In this document: positions 24,966 to 32,527 of the stretch, in pieces
How the letters are laid out: every line of letters begins with the position of its first letter
How positions within the stretch are numbered: position 1 is the first letter of the stretch
Assembly: GCA_002070115.1 (NCBI GenBank)
Contig: MWCO01000071.1
Span: forward strand, 1-32,527
Source: Deltaproteobacteria bacterium ADurb.Bin207
Lineage (GTDB): Bacteria; Myxococcota_A; Polyangia; Polyangiales; Polyangiaceae
Length of the DNA: 32,527 bases
Direction: 5' to 3'
The notes under the pieces: model-generated
Told to the model about the DNA's origin: nothing
Database searches by the model: none
What the model saw: the letters and a program-made list of their open reading frames with translations, nothing else
Position numbers and translations under genes: made by a program

Positions 24966-25241
24966 TCACGAAGAAGACTCGCGCTTCCTCCCACCGTTCG
25001 TTCCTCGTTCAGTGACTATCGCACCAAGCTCCACACGTAGGTCCTCGATCACTTCCTCCAACCGTTGCTGCTGACTCGAGGGACTCACAAGCATCAGGTC
25101 GCCGCCTTTTTCCGCGAACATACACGCCAATCCTTCGCTGGCTTCCAGAATGCCTCGCACGAATGCCACATCTTTTTCGACAACACGAATTCGGTACCAT
25201 ACCAGCGCATCGTCATCGACCGTGGGAATGGGAACGGACAT
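24966..25241 (-). CDS. DUF4911 family small protein
   Basis: A 91-residue protein. ATG 25241 follows GAGGAAGCG, a good ribosome site. The sequence DALVWYRIRVVEKDVAFVRGILEASEGLACMFAEKGGDLMLVSP, then QRLEEVIEDLRVEL, matches the DUF4911 pattern: a strand ending in an aromatic or charged pair, a helix beginning at D(V/I)AF, an EG-x-A strand, a small turn, and a C-terminal helix, about 70-90 residues in all. The fold suggests a ferredoxin-like or ACT-like sandwich. No function is established for the family as far as I know. It opens the four-gene minus-strand run toward the PHA-system protein, divergent from the BNR gene across a 160-base gap. Confidence 0.72.
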   Translation of the reverse strand: MSVPIPTVDDDALVWYRIRVVEKDVAFVRGILEASEGLACMFAEKGGDLMLVSPSSQQQRLEEVIEDLRVELGAIVTERGTNGGRKRESSS

Positions 25242-25401
25242 CGCTTCCTCAACGCGCTCACTTTGTTCGGAGACCGGTTCCCTGTCACTGCCGCGACGTT
25301 TTTGCAAGACGGTTCCATGACACGGCTTCGAAACGCCCCCATCGCCATCGCGCGAATCATGGAAAACAACTTGACTTATCCCTTTACGACATTGCTGCAT
25401 T

Positions 25402-26889
25402 ATGCTTCCAACCATGCAGGCGGCCGCACAATCCAACGACGATCTACTGGATGATCTCCCTCCTCTTGACGGAGAAGAGGAAGGGGAAGAACAGGATGTT
25501 GGTTTACAACAGGAGTTTTTAGAAGAGAACGACACGGCTTGCGGAGAAGAACAAGACGGATTTCCCGATTTCTCACTGCCCGTTGGCGAACTCATCGATA
25601 CCCCCTGGGATATCGATCGCCCTTCTCTCGAAGAAGGTGATGAACTAGCCGGGGTCGATCCGGTGCAGGATGACATCCCACCATTCGACATCTCACATCG
25701 GCGTGAGGATGATGACGATGAGGGAGTTACGAACGACGATATCGCACTCGGAATCGACGATCTCGAGGCTGTCGAGCGCGATGATGGCGCGGAGGGTACT
25801 TCGGATTCGTTGGACAATGAAGTCAATGAATCCGCTTTTCCGCACCTCGACACGAGCGACGACGGTGATGATGGGGACCAAGTGGACGTTGGGCTAATCG
25901 ATCTGCCCGATGAAGTCGCTTTACCCGCGTGGGCGGAGGCTCGTTGGCATCGTACGCATACACCACTCGTCGCCGCACCCATGTCTTTCGTGATATGTAC
26001 TCCACGACTCGTTGCCGCCGCGGGCCATGGAATTTGTTTTCTCGATGAATGCGAAGGAACGGAACGCTGTGCCGTATTGCCCATTCCAGACAGTAAGCAC
26101 AGTGAATTCGTGTCGATGGGCTTCGCTCCGCGAGACCGGGTGATGCTCGCGAGCCGTCAGCGGTTTTTTGAAACGACTCGTTCGGTGCAGACCTGTCAAT
26201 GGTTCGAAAGCGGATTATCGAAAGGAGATGCCATAGCGCACGTCGTTTATGGCCTTTGCGATAGGGCATTTTCCTATGCCAGCACCACCCAAGGCGAACT
26301 GCTCGTCAGCGCTGACCATGGACGGACGTGGAAACGCGTGGATGGTTTGGGGAAGGTGCTTGGACTGACTTCGGACGAAAAAGGAAACGCTCATATCCTC
26401 ACGGTTTCGGAGACAAGCTTTTTCTGGCTGGATGCGGACGACGAAGGGCGATGGGAATCGAAGCTCGTGAAAGCAGTCCTTTCGACCCATGGCGTCGCCG
26501 CATTGGCCGCGTCATCCGACACTTGGGTTGCCGCGCTCGAAGATGGCGCATTGCTCGCATCGCCGGACCGCGGTGAGACATGGTTCCACACAAAAATTCC
26601 TGTTGGAATTCAAAGCCTTGCCATCTTACCGAACGAAGCGAAGGCAACGATCGTCGGTGCCATTTATCTCGAATCCCACGATAGGAGCGTGCTGTTTTCT
26701 TGGACCCCCGGACAAGAGCCCACGTTGGTCGCTGACTTATCGCCCGACGTAGCGGTTGTCGGGGCGGATGCAGATCCCACGGAAGGCATGGGACGAGCGC
26801 ATCATTTGCGTTGGGATCCATTCCGAGGCTGTCTTTGGGTGGCAGGCGCCTTCGGTTTAATCGCCTGGAGTCCTTCCCTTCCCACCTGA
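25402..26889 (+). CDS. Acidic BNR/Asp-box beta-propeller protein
   Basis: A 495-residue protein with no signal peptide. The first 170 residues are extremely acidic (LLDDLPPLDGEEEGEEQD, HRREDDDDEGVTNDD, DDGDDGDQVDV) and probably disordered. The remainder is a propeller with Asp-box turns SADHGRTW (about residue 303) and SPDRGETW (about 387) and repeated strand patterns such as LVAAAGHGICFLD, WVAALEDGALLAS and GCLWVAGAFGLIAWS, comparable with Ycf48-like/BNR proteins. No sialidase catalytic residues are apparent. Start is ATG 25402 or 25414; neither has a clear Shine-Dalgarno sequence. It precedes lysC by 51 bases. A scaffold or protein-binding function in the cytoplasm is the most I can infer. 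Confidence 0.82.
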   Translation: MLPTMQAAAQSNDDLLDDLPPLDGEEEGEEQDVGLQQEFLEENDTACGEEQDGFPDFSLPVGELIDTPWDIDRPSLEEGDELAGVDPVQDDIPPFDISHRREDDDDEGVTNDDIALGIDDLEAVERDDGAEGTSDSLDNEVNESAFPHLDTSDDGDDGDQVDVGLIDLPDEVALPAWAEARWHRTHTPLVAAPMSFVICTPRLVAAAGHGICFLDECEGTERCAVLPIPDSKHSEFVSMGFAPRDRVMLASRQRFFETTRSVQTCQWFESGLSKGDAIAHVVYGLCDRAFSYASTTQGELLVSADHGRTWKRVDGLGKVLGLTSDEKGNAHILTVSETSFFWLDADDEGRWESKLVKAVLSTHGVAALAASSDTWVAALEDGALLASPDRGETWFHTKIPVGIQSLAILPNEAKATIVGAIYLESHDRSVLFSWTPGQEPTLVADLSPDVAVVGADADPTEGMGRAHHLRWDPFRGCLWVAGAFGLIAWSPSLPT

Positions 26890-26940
26890 ACCAATCATTC
26901 ACCGTTCCCACCCCCCCAGCATCAGTGCTACCTCATTGCC

Positions 26941-28170
26941 ATGGCGATCATCGTTCAGAAGTACGGCGGCTCGTCTGTCGCTGATGTCGGTAAAATCAAG
27001 CGTGTTGCCGATAAAATCGTAGATACCTTCCACGCGGGAAACCAGGTGGTGGTCGTCGTCAGCGCCATGGCCAAAGCCACCGATTCGCTGCTGGAACTCG
27101 CGTATCAAGCGGCCGCGGTGGATGGCAAGTCATCGGCGCCGGCGCGACGGGAACTCGACATGCTCGTAACCACGGGCGAGCGCGTTTCCATGGCTCTTTT
27201 ATCTCTCGCCATCCAGGCAAGGGGCTGCGATGCCATCTCTTTTACGGGATCCCAATGTGGCATCCTGACCAACGATCGACACTTCGATGCGCGCATCATC
27301 GAGGTACGTCCCCACCGTGTCGAAGACGAACTCGCGAGGGGAAAAATCGTGATCGTCGCGGGCTACCAGGGGGTAAGTTACAAGCGAGAAATCACCACGT
27401 TGGGACGTGGCGGATCGGATACGACCGCGGTCGCCCTGGCGGCTGCCCTCGGCGCAGATCGGTGCGAAATCTATAGCGATGTGGATGGTGTGTATTCCGC
27501 GGATCCCCGGGCGGTTCCCAATGCCAAGCACATCCCGGAGTTGAATCCGGAATTGCTTCAAGAAATGGCCGAAAGCGGTGCCAAAGTCCTCAATGCCCAA
27601 GCCGTAGAATGGGCCCGAAAAAATGGCATCGCCATCTATGCTCGATCCACCTTCGATCCTTGTACGCCCGACGGTCAGCCGCGGCGCGAGACGATCGTGC
27701 GACAATTCGCTCCGCAAAATGACAATCGCGTGCGTGCCATAACCTGCGAAAAAAACATCGCCCTCATTCGCTTGAGCACCAACGATACGCTGTCGTTTCG
27801 CGCGGCTACGGCCCACCTTCGACAATTCGATATTCCTGTTCGAGAACTCAGCCTCTCAGACCATGGCGGTTCATTTCTGATCCCGCTCAACAATGTCCCG
27901 GAGTGGGAACAAATCCAGCCCCGCCTGATTCGCGATACACCATGGAAACAAGCTACCATCGACAATGAGGTCGCCGTCGTGAGCGTGGTCGGACACGGGC
28001 TCACCGAAAGCGCGGAACCGATGGCGCGCATGGTAGAAGCGCTGGAAAAGACCAACGTCCCTCTCCTCGAACTGCGCGGTTCCTCCCTTCGTCTTGGTGC
28101 CACCGTCGCGGCAAACCATGCCATCACCGCCCAACAGGCGCTTCATCGGGCATTCGTGGAAGAATCGTGA
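26941..28170 (+). CDS. lysC: Aspartate kinase
   Basis: A 409-residue monofunctional aspartokinase, which phosphorylates L-aspartate as the first step toward lysine, threonine, methionine and isoleucine. The N-terminal nucleotide loop [15 protein letters not shown], the [15 protein letters not shown] segment, [29 protein letters not shown] and [16 protein letters not shown] are all intact. The C-terminal third contains two ACT regions (about 260-409: [22 protein letters not shown]), so feedback inhibition by lysine and/or threonine is expected. Length is standard for the LysC class without homoserine dehydrogenase. ATG 26941 lacks an obvious Shine-Dalgarno sequence. The last codons overlap the start of the sulfotransferase gene (GTGA), implying coupling. 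Confidence 0.96.
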   Translation: MAIIVQKYGGSSVADVGKIKRVADKIVDTFHAGNQVVVVVSAMAKATDSLLELAYQAAAVDGKSSAPARRELDMLVTTGERVSMALLSLAIQARGCDAISFTGSQCGILTNDRHFDARIIEVRPHRVEDELARGKIVIVAGYQGVSYKREITTLGRGGSDTTAVALAAALGADRCEIYSDVDGVYSADPRAVPNAKHIPELNPELLQEMAESGAKVLNAQAVEWARKNGIAIYARSTFDPCTPDGQPRRETIVRQFAPQNDNRVRAITCEKNIALIRLSTNDTLSFRAATAHLRQFDIPVRELSLSDHGGSFLIPLNNVPEWEQIQPRLIRDTPWKQATIDNEVAVVSVVGHGLTESAEPMARMVEALEKTNVPLLELRGSSLRLGATVAANHAITAQQALHRAFVEES

Positions 28171-29588
28171 CATCGAAAGTCGATGCCTCTTCTCTCGTGC
28201 AAACCACGAGCGTTACGCAAACGAACGCGAAGGTGAATGACATAGTATCTCGCGCGTCCCGGTGGGCTGCCCGAGGACGTCTGGAAGAAGCACTGCAGTT
28301 GCTTCGCCAAGCAGCATTCGATCATCCCAATCATTCGACCGTCCATGAATGGCTCGGGCTGGTGGCTTTGCAAGATGCACGTCTGGATATGGCCGCGGCC
28401 TTCCTTCAGCGAGCGATCGCGCTGGATCCGAAACGCGCCTCCGCGTACGCCTCCTTATCCGATGTATTCGCCGCCAAAGGCCAGCGTTCCGAAGCGGAAA
28501 ACGCATTGCGCTCGGCTCTTCGAATCGCTCCTTCGTTGGGTTCCGCGTGGCTACGCCTCGCTCATCTTCGACGTTTCCGAAAAAAAGACGATCCTGACTT
28601 TCGTCGGCTTCGAGATCTTTGCCGCAACCATGGGCCAGATACCACCGATCGCGAAGCCCTCTATTTTGCGCTCGCGAAAGCCTACGATGACCTGGGTTGC
28701 CCCAATGAAGCTTTCCGCTTCATGAAAACCGCGAACGAAATGCACCGCGAGCGTCATCCTTTCGATATCCAAGCCATGCAGCAACTCATGGACCGCGTCA
28801 GCACGGTTTGCGACAAGGAATTATTTAGCAAATACAATACCTTAGGCAATGATTCCTCCCTTCCGGTTTTTCTCGTGGGCCTGCCTCGCAGCGGTTCGAG
28901 TCTGGTCGAACGGATCATCGCCACGCATCCCCAAGGTGACGGGGTTGGAGAAATCGGAACGCTCCCACGCCTGGCCGCGGATTTGCCCAGCCGTGTAGGG
29001 ACGCAAACGCCTTTTCCGGAATGCTTGCGCGAGATGAGTGGCGAGGCCATTCAGGCGGTTGCCGGCGAGTATCTTCGACGACTCACGCGGGACGCTTCTG
29101 CCACGACTCTTCGAATCTGCGACAAAATGCTATCGAATCTCGTGTTGGTCGGGCTTATCGCGATTCTTTTTCCCCGCGCACGGATTGTGTACTGCAACCG
29201 GAACATCCTGGATGCCGGCCTGTCGATGTATCAACAATCGTTCCAGGGCGGCGGAGTTGGCTACACCTACGATTTGGAAGACATCGGCAAGGTGTATCGA
29301 ATGTCCAGCCAACTCATGGAACATTGGAAACGGGTTTGCCCCATCGCGATTGAGCAGGTGCAGTATGAAGCATTGGTCCGCGATCCGGAAACGCAGGTTC
29401 GCAGACTACTCGACAGCCTGGGATTGCCCTGGGATCCGGTTTGTCTTTCGCATCATCGTGGTGGCAGCACACAAACGGTAAGCAACTGGCAAGTGCGCCA
29501 GCCCACGCACACACGGTCGGTAGAGCGCTGGCGAAAATACAGCAAGCACCTCACGCCCCTGCGAAAGGTGGTAGAGCGGTCCATGTGA
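28167..29588 (+). CDS. TPR-repeat sulfotransferase family protein
   Basis: A 473-residue protein starting at GTG 28167, overlapping the lysC stop by four bases. Residues about 22-205 are tetratricopeptide repeats ([85 protein letters not shown]). The C-terminal sulfotransferase-fold domain has the 5'-phosphosulfate loop [16 protein letters not shown] (PRSGSS 240-245), ICDKML.N (Lys 320) and the 3'-phosphate site [17 protein letters not shown] (Arg 345, Ser 353), matching PAPS-dependent enzymes of the TPR-sulfotransferase group. There is no signal peptide. Acceptor is unknown; coupling to lysC may be only transcriptional. Its stop abuts the stop of the convergent VWA gene with no base between. 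Confidence 0.9.
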   Translation: MTSKVDASSLVQTTSVTQTNAKVNDIVSRASRWAARGRLEEALQLLRQAAFDHPNHSTVHEWLGLVALQDARLDMAAAFLQRAIALDPKRASAYASLSDVFAAKGQRSEAENALRSALRIAPSLGSAWLRLAHLRRFRKKDDPDFRRLRDLCRNHGPDTTDREALYFALAKAYDDLGCPNEAFRFMKTANEMHRERHPFDIQAMQQLMDRVSTVCDKELFSKYNTLGNDSSLPVFLVGLPRSGSSLVERIIATHPQGDGVGEIGTLPRLAADLPSRVGTQTPFPECLREMSGEAIQAVAGEYLRRLTRDASATTLRICDKMLSNLVLVGLIAILFPRARIVYCNRNILDAGLSMYQQSFQGGGVGYTYDLEDIGKVYRMSSQLMEHWKRVCPIAIEQVQYEALVRDPETQVRRLLDSLGLPWDPVCLSHHRGGSTQTVSNWQVRQPTHTRSVERWRKYSKHLTPLRKVVERSM

Positions 29589-30962
29589 TCAGGAGGCCTG
29601 ACAGGCGATACGGATTTTGATTTCCGCGTGACTATCCGCCTGAATCGTCGAGCAGGAATCCGGACAGAGATTGACGGTGGTAGGATTCGTGGGGTTATCG
29701 TAATACCAGCCGGGTCCGGAGCAATCACCCGCGGAATTCACGCGAGGCAATTCAATCGGCGGGGGTTGGCCGTTGGGGAAGTAATCGACACGAACGAGAT
29801 CCGGATCGAGGACTCCTTGGCTCGGCTCGGGCACCTGGAAAGTACACGACAACACGGACTTCTGGATCTTCTTCAAGGCCTCGATAAATACGGCAGGATT
29901 GCCCTTGCCGACGTTATAGTGGTGACATTCGCAATTGTTGCAGTTGCCACAAGCATCGTTCGTATCATCGTGCTTGATGGCGCCCGTATAACTTGCCCAA
30001 GCCTCCAACCTTTGGAAGGCCGAACCTTCGATGCCCACCATGAACGTGTGGATCCCCGTGTTATTGAAGTGAGTTTGAGCGATGTTTCTCAAGCCACTAT
30101 CGCTTGACTCACATTCGTTGGGAGCACCATCGGTAATCAAAATGCCGATGATGACACGTCCGGGAGTTTTGTTGGCCGCGGTGAACTTCACCAGGCCATT
30201 CAGGGCTCCACCCGTTGGTGTATTGCTGAATGGATAGGCCCAATTCAGCCCTCCATACGCTTGTTCGACAATGACCTTTGCGTGGCCGGTGTAGCCGCCG
30301 GACAGGGTTCCGAGCGCAACCATGGGCGTGTCATATCCGGAACCATTGCAATTATGACTTGTGTAATGTTTGAAGTAGCCAATCGCCGCACGATTTCCAG
30401 CCACCGACGAGTCGGAGACGTAGCCAGCCACCGCATTCACCGCATTACACCAGCGGGAATTGACCGAAGGGGAAAAAGGCGGCGCCACGTTGCAGTCACC
30501 TTGAGCACCGGAACCCGCGGGAATCGACATGCTCGTGGAAGCATCCAACATGAAGTAGATGTCCAGCGGGACAGGTTTTGCCGCCGCGGTTTCATCCACA
30601 CAAGCATCTTCCAAACTGGCTTCCGTCACCGGAGCGTCATATTCGAAGTTGACGTCGGGGGAAGCATCGGGCTGCGTGCTTCCACCGACTCCACCGGTTT
30701 CACTGGAGCCACCCGTTCCACCTCCGCCCGACCCGCCCGTCGGCCAACCGCCCGATACTCCTGCCGATCCACTCTCCCCCCCAGAGCCACCATCGACGCT
30801 TGCGTCCCCACTGGAACCACCTTTTCCGCCCGTGGCTCCACTCCCGCCAGAACCTCCCTTTGCAGAACCGCCTGACCCATCCGGCGACGAATCGCTACTC
30901 GTACCGCATCCAATGAATAAGCCAACGGCTACCGCGCCTAGAAACCACGACCATCGTTTCAT
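29589..30962 (-). CDS. VWA-domain surface lipoprotein
   Basis: A 457-residue lipoprotein. ATG 30962 gives the signal MKRWSWFLGAVAVGLFIGC (Cys 19). A Gly-Ser-rich linker (about 29-98) precedes the von Willebrand factor A domain, which starts with a strand and MIDAS motif DIYFMLDASTSMS (D140-x-S142-x-S144). It continues with a typical alternation of strands (RVIIGILITDGAPNEC, GIHTFMVGIEG) and helices. Threonine of the second MIDAS loop and the ITDGAP acidic loop are present, so divalent-metal-dependent ligand binding is likely. A cysteine cluster (CGNCNNCECHH) and a C-terminal cysteine-bearing module (residues about 370-457) follow. Similar VWA lipoproteins recur in myxobacteria; ligand unknown. 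Confidence 0.9.
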   Translation of the reverse strand: MKRWSWFLGAVAVGLFIGCGTSSDSSPDGSGGSAKGGSGGSGATGGKGGSSGDASVDGGSGGESGSAGVSGGWPTGGSGGGGTGGSSETGGVGGSTQPDASPDVNFEYDAPVTEASLEDACVDETAAAKPVPLDIYFMLDASTSMSIPAGSGAQGDCNVAPPFSPSVNSRWCNAVNAVAGYVSDSSVAGNRAAIGYFKHYTSHNCNGSGYDTPMVALGTLSGGYTGHAKVIVEQAYGGLNWAYPFSNTPTGGALNGLVKFTAANKTPGRVIIGILITDGAPNECESSDSGLRNIAQTHFNNTGIHTFMVGIEGSAFQRLEAWASYTGAIKHDDTNDACGNCNNCECHHYNVGKGNPAVFIEALKKIQKSVLSCTFQVPEPSQGVLDPDLVRVDYFPNGQPPPIELPRVNSAGDCSGPGWYYDNPTNPTTVNLCPDSCSTIQADSHAEIKIRIACQAS

Positions 30963-31051
30963 GTTTCGAGTGTCGCATGCGAACGAGTGCAATGCAACTC
31001 GGTAGATGTGCGCGGGAGCGATAATGCACCAAAAGCTTGGCTCATCCCTTT

Positions 31052-32263
31052 TTAGGGGTTGTCGCCCGTGGTTCGGAGAGCTTGTTTTTCAGGGGGTAAA
31101 CGCCGTGGCGGCACCGAAATGGGTTGAGGAACCACCGGTACGACCCGCCCCCTCGTAGGAATCCGATACGTCCGCTTCGCACGAATGGCAGTCGATCTCA
31201 GACCATTGGCTCGCTGAATCGCCTCCACCGTCGTTCCATAATGATTGGCCAGTCGACCGAGGGTGTCTCCTTTGCGCGCCCGATGCATCACATAAGCGAC
31301 AGGAGGATCCATTTCGCGTGTTTTCGCCAACAAAGGTTGGACACGCCGAGCCGTTTCCCGAGCCACCGGACTATAAAACCTCACGTGAAGGTGATTCGCA
31401 TGGCCGCGCGCATGACGAATCAACGCCGGACGTCCCTGGGATCCTCGAAAAATATCGTTGATCCAAGCCGGATCCTCACCGATCGCCAAGGCATGCTCTC
31501 GCAACAATCGCTGCAATCCCCCGTCGATCAGGATCATTTCCACATCCGTATGAACGATCAACGCCCGCACGAAAGCCCATGTTCTGGCTCGATCCAGATT
31601 GCCCGCATGAGCCCTGGTAAACCAACGAGTCGGCGACGTGTAATAATAACTCAAGTCCACATCACGCCCAGCTTGATGACTCACGTGAGGGGACAAAGCC
31701 CCCCCCTGACGCGCGCTGATATGCCCGATTTGCATTTTGGGCGAATCCGGAAACCGCGCATGCACCTCATCGATGCACCGAATGATCCCATCGACCGTCT
31801 CCTGCGTCCCCCAGGCCCGTGCCGGATCGATCAACTCCCACCGCTCCCCTTTCGGCATTTGTACTGCGTTGATCAGACGCCCCGCGTTCGTGGCTCCCAA
31901 AGACATCGGTCCTAACGATGCCAAGTCGGTCTGCACCATCCGCTCCAACTCGGCATCGGAGATGGATGCCAGCGGATGATCCACCGGACGATAGGCAGCC
32001 ACGCTATCCTTGGAATCATCCGAAGCTTCGTCGTCATCACCACCACCATCGTCGAGAATGGGATCGTCATCGTCATCTTCGAGCGCTTCCGATTCCCATG
32101 GTCCGGCGGCCTCTGTTCGAGGTGGCTGCGGGCCAGAAGACGATGAAACAGGCGCGGTCGACTTGGCTCCGCTCGTTTCGGGTCCGCGCGACAGGCCCGG
32201 CGTCACACAGCCCAAGAGCGAAAATAGGAGCCAAACGGGGAACCTCGCCGGATCGAAAGCCAT
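31052..32263 (-). CDS. Penicillin-insensitive murein endopeptidase (MepA family) with C-terminal LysM
   Basis: A 403-residue envelope lipoprotein. ATG 32263 gives a signal ending LLGC (Cys 19), followed by a disordered acidic spacer with EALEDDDDDPILDDGGGDDD. The catalytic domain has LAS-type zinc motifs: SPHVSHQAGRDVDLSYYY (His...Asp) and the downstream RGHANHLHVRF (H-x-H), with MQIGHISARQGGA before them. These match MepA-type D-Ala-meso-DAP endopeptidases that cut peptidoglycan cross-links. The C-terminal region (about 330-378, HRARKGDTLGRLANHYGTTVEAIQRANGL) is a LysM peptidoglycan-binding domain, then a basic Pro/Arg tail. The enzyme should remodel the cell wall, or possibly attack prey walls. 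An A/T-rich tract near 32400-32421 may be its promoter. Confidence 0.92.
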   Translation of the reverse strand: MAFDPARFPVWLLFSLLGCVTPGLSRGPETSGAKSTAPVSSSSGPQPPRTEAAGPWESEALEDDDDDPILDDGGGDDDEASDDSKDSVAAYRPVDHPLASISDAELERMVQTDLASLGPMSLGATNAGRLINAVQMPKGERWELIDPARAWGTQETVDGIIRCIDEVHARFPDSPKMQIGHISARQGGALSPHVSHQAGRDVDLSYYYTSPTRWFTRAHAGNLDRARTWAFVRALIVHTDVEMILIDGGLQRLLREHALAIGEDPAWINDIFRGSQGRPALIRHARGHANHLHVRFYSPVARETARRVQPLLAKTREMDPPVAYVMHRARKGDTLGRLANHYGTTVEAIQRANGLRSTAIRAKRTYRIPTRGRVVPVVPQPISVPPRRLPPEKQALRTTGDNP

Positions 32264-32483
32264 GGAAACGTCAACGTAGCGGACGATCGAAGCGCGCGCC
32301 ACTTGCTCAGGATTTTTGGTAAGCGCACAAGCCGGCGACGCGCGACAGGATGGGTTCGTTCGAGGGCGGCGACAACGTCGAAAGCTGGCGAGAAATCACG
32401 AAATATTTATATATTACAATAGGTTAGAGAAGACGAAACCATGGTTTTCGGGGGGTATGGTGGCCGTCGATGGGGCGGAAAGA

Positions 32484-32527
32484 TCAATAGGGGTTGTTAT
32501 TGTCGGCGGGGGGAGCAGGGGGAGGGA
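32484..32527 (-). CDS. Possible C-terminus of a gene cut by the right edge
   Basis: On the minus strand the frame entering at the edge reads PPPAPPADNNNPY and stops at TGA (32486-32484). A Pro/Ala-rich tail ending in Asn-Pro-Tyr looks like a natural C-terminus. It is only 13 codons, the DNA is G-rich low complexity, and another minus-strand frame is also open for over 30 codons, so this is tentative. If real, the gene is tandem with the endopeptidase, 220 bases upstream of it. Confidence 0.28.
   Translation of the reverse strand, partial: PPPAPPADNNNPY

Noticed and set aside
25242..26084. Upstream extension of the DUF4911 frame giving a 372-residue protein
   Set aside because: The extension is Ser-rich antisense of the acidic propeller gene. 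GAGGA before ATG 25241 and the family length support the short form.
32490..32527. G-rich runs at the right edge as a possible G-quadruplex
   Set aside because: There are four runs, but one loop is about 14 bases and the window ends here. On the opposite strand it can be read as Pro codons of a gene end.

Overview
The window looks like chromosomal DNA of a myxobacterium-type organism (phylum Myxococcota, perhaps an uncultivated lineage with lower GC than cultured myxobacteria). This is inferred from gene content. About ten predicted lipoproteins are present, three with long Gly-Ser-rich linkers. There is also a MopE-like metal-binding-repeat protein, a protein made of ETDVDCGG cysteine repeats, a VWA lipoprotein, and PHA (polyhydroxyalkanoate) granule genes. 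No phage, insertion sequence, CRISPR array, tRNA or rRNA was recognised.

Region 1 (1-2431): a possible 3' end of a plus-strand gene, an A/T-rich SMUG2-type uracil-DNA glycosylase gene that looks acquired, and a surface beta-helix lipoprotein. Region 2 (2600-7505): a compact four-gene plus-strand operon of a TonB-dependent receptor carrying its own TonB-C-like domain, two distantly related lipoproteins, and a UreH-type permease with a His-rich loop. It reads as an envelope-to-cytoplasm uptake route for a transition metal, probably nickel or cobalt. Region 3 (7848-9987): an ArsC/Spx-family thiol protein and a secreted trypsin-like protease.

Region 4 (10240-17347) is all minus strand: phaR, a phasin, a PHB-depolymerase-family lipoprotein esterase, a PLP-dependent threonine/serine dehydratase and ileS. 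Three related TGTTGC-N3-GC(A/G)A sites lie before phaR, phasin and esterase and suggest one PhaR regulon. The IleRS has an unusual insertion of about 110 residues directly after its KMSKS loop.

Region 5 (17509-21387): two convergent cysteine-rich lipoproteins, one holding a 300-bp tandem duplication. Region 6 (21549-23056): a NYN-LOTUS putative RNase followed by a coiled-coil winged-helix protein. Region 7 (23270-25241, minus): DUF4911 protein, an unknown protein, a thioredoxin-fold lipoprotein without CXXC, and a PHA-system family protein, divergent from region 8 (25402-29588, plus): an acidic BNR-propeller protein, aspartate kinase and a TPR-sulfotransferase. Region 9 (29589-32527, minus): a VWA lipoprotein, a LysM murein endopeptidase, and the possible C-terminus of a further gene at the right edge.

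The best candidates for something undescribed are the metal-uptake operon with its paired lipoproteins, the PhaR-linked lipoprotein esterase, and the NYN-LOTUS/winged-helix pair.
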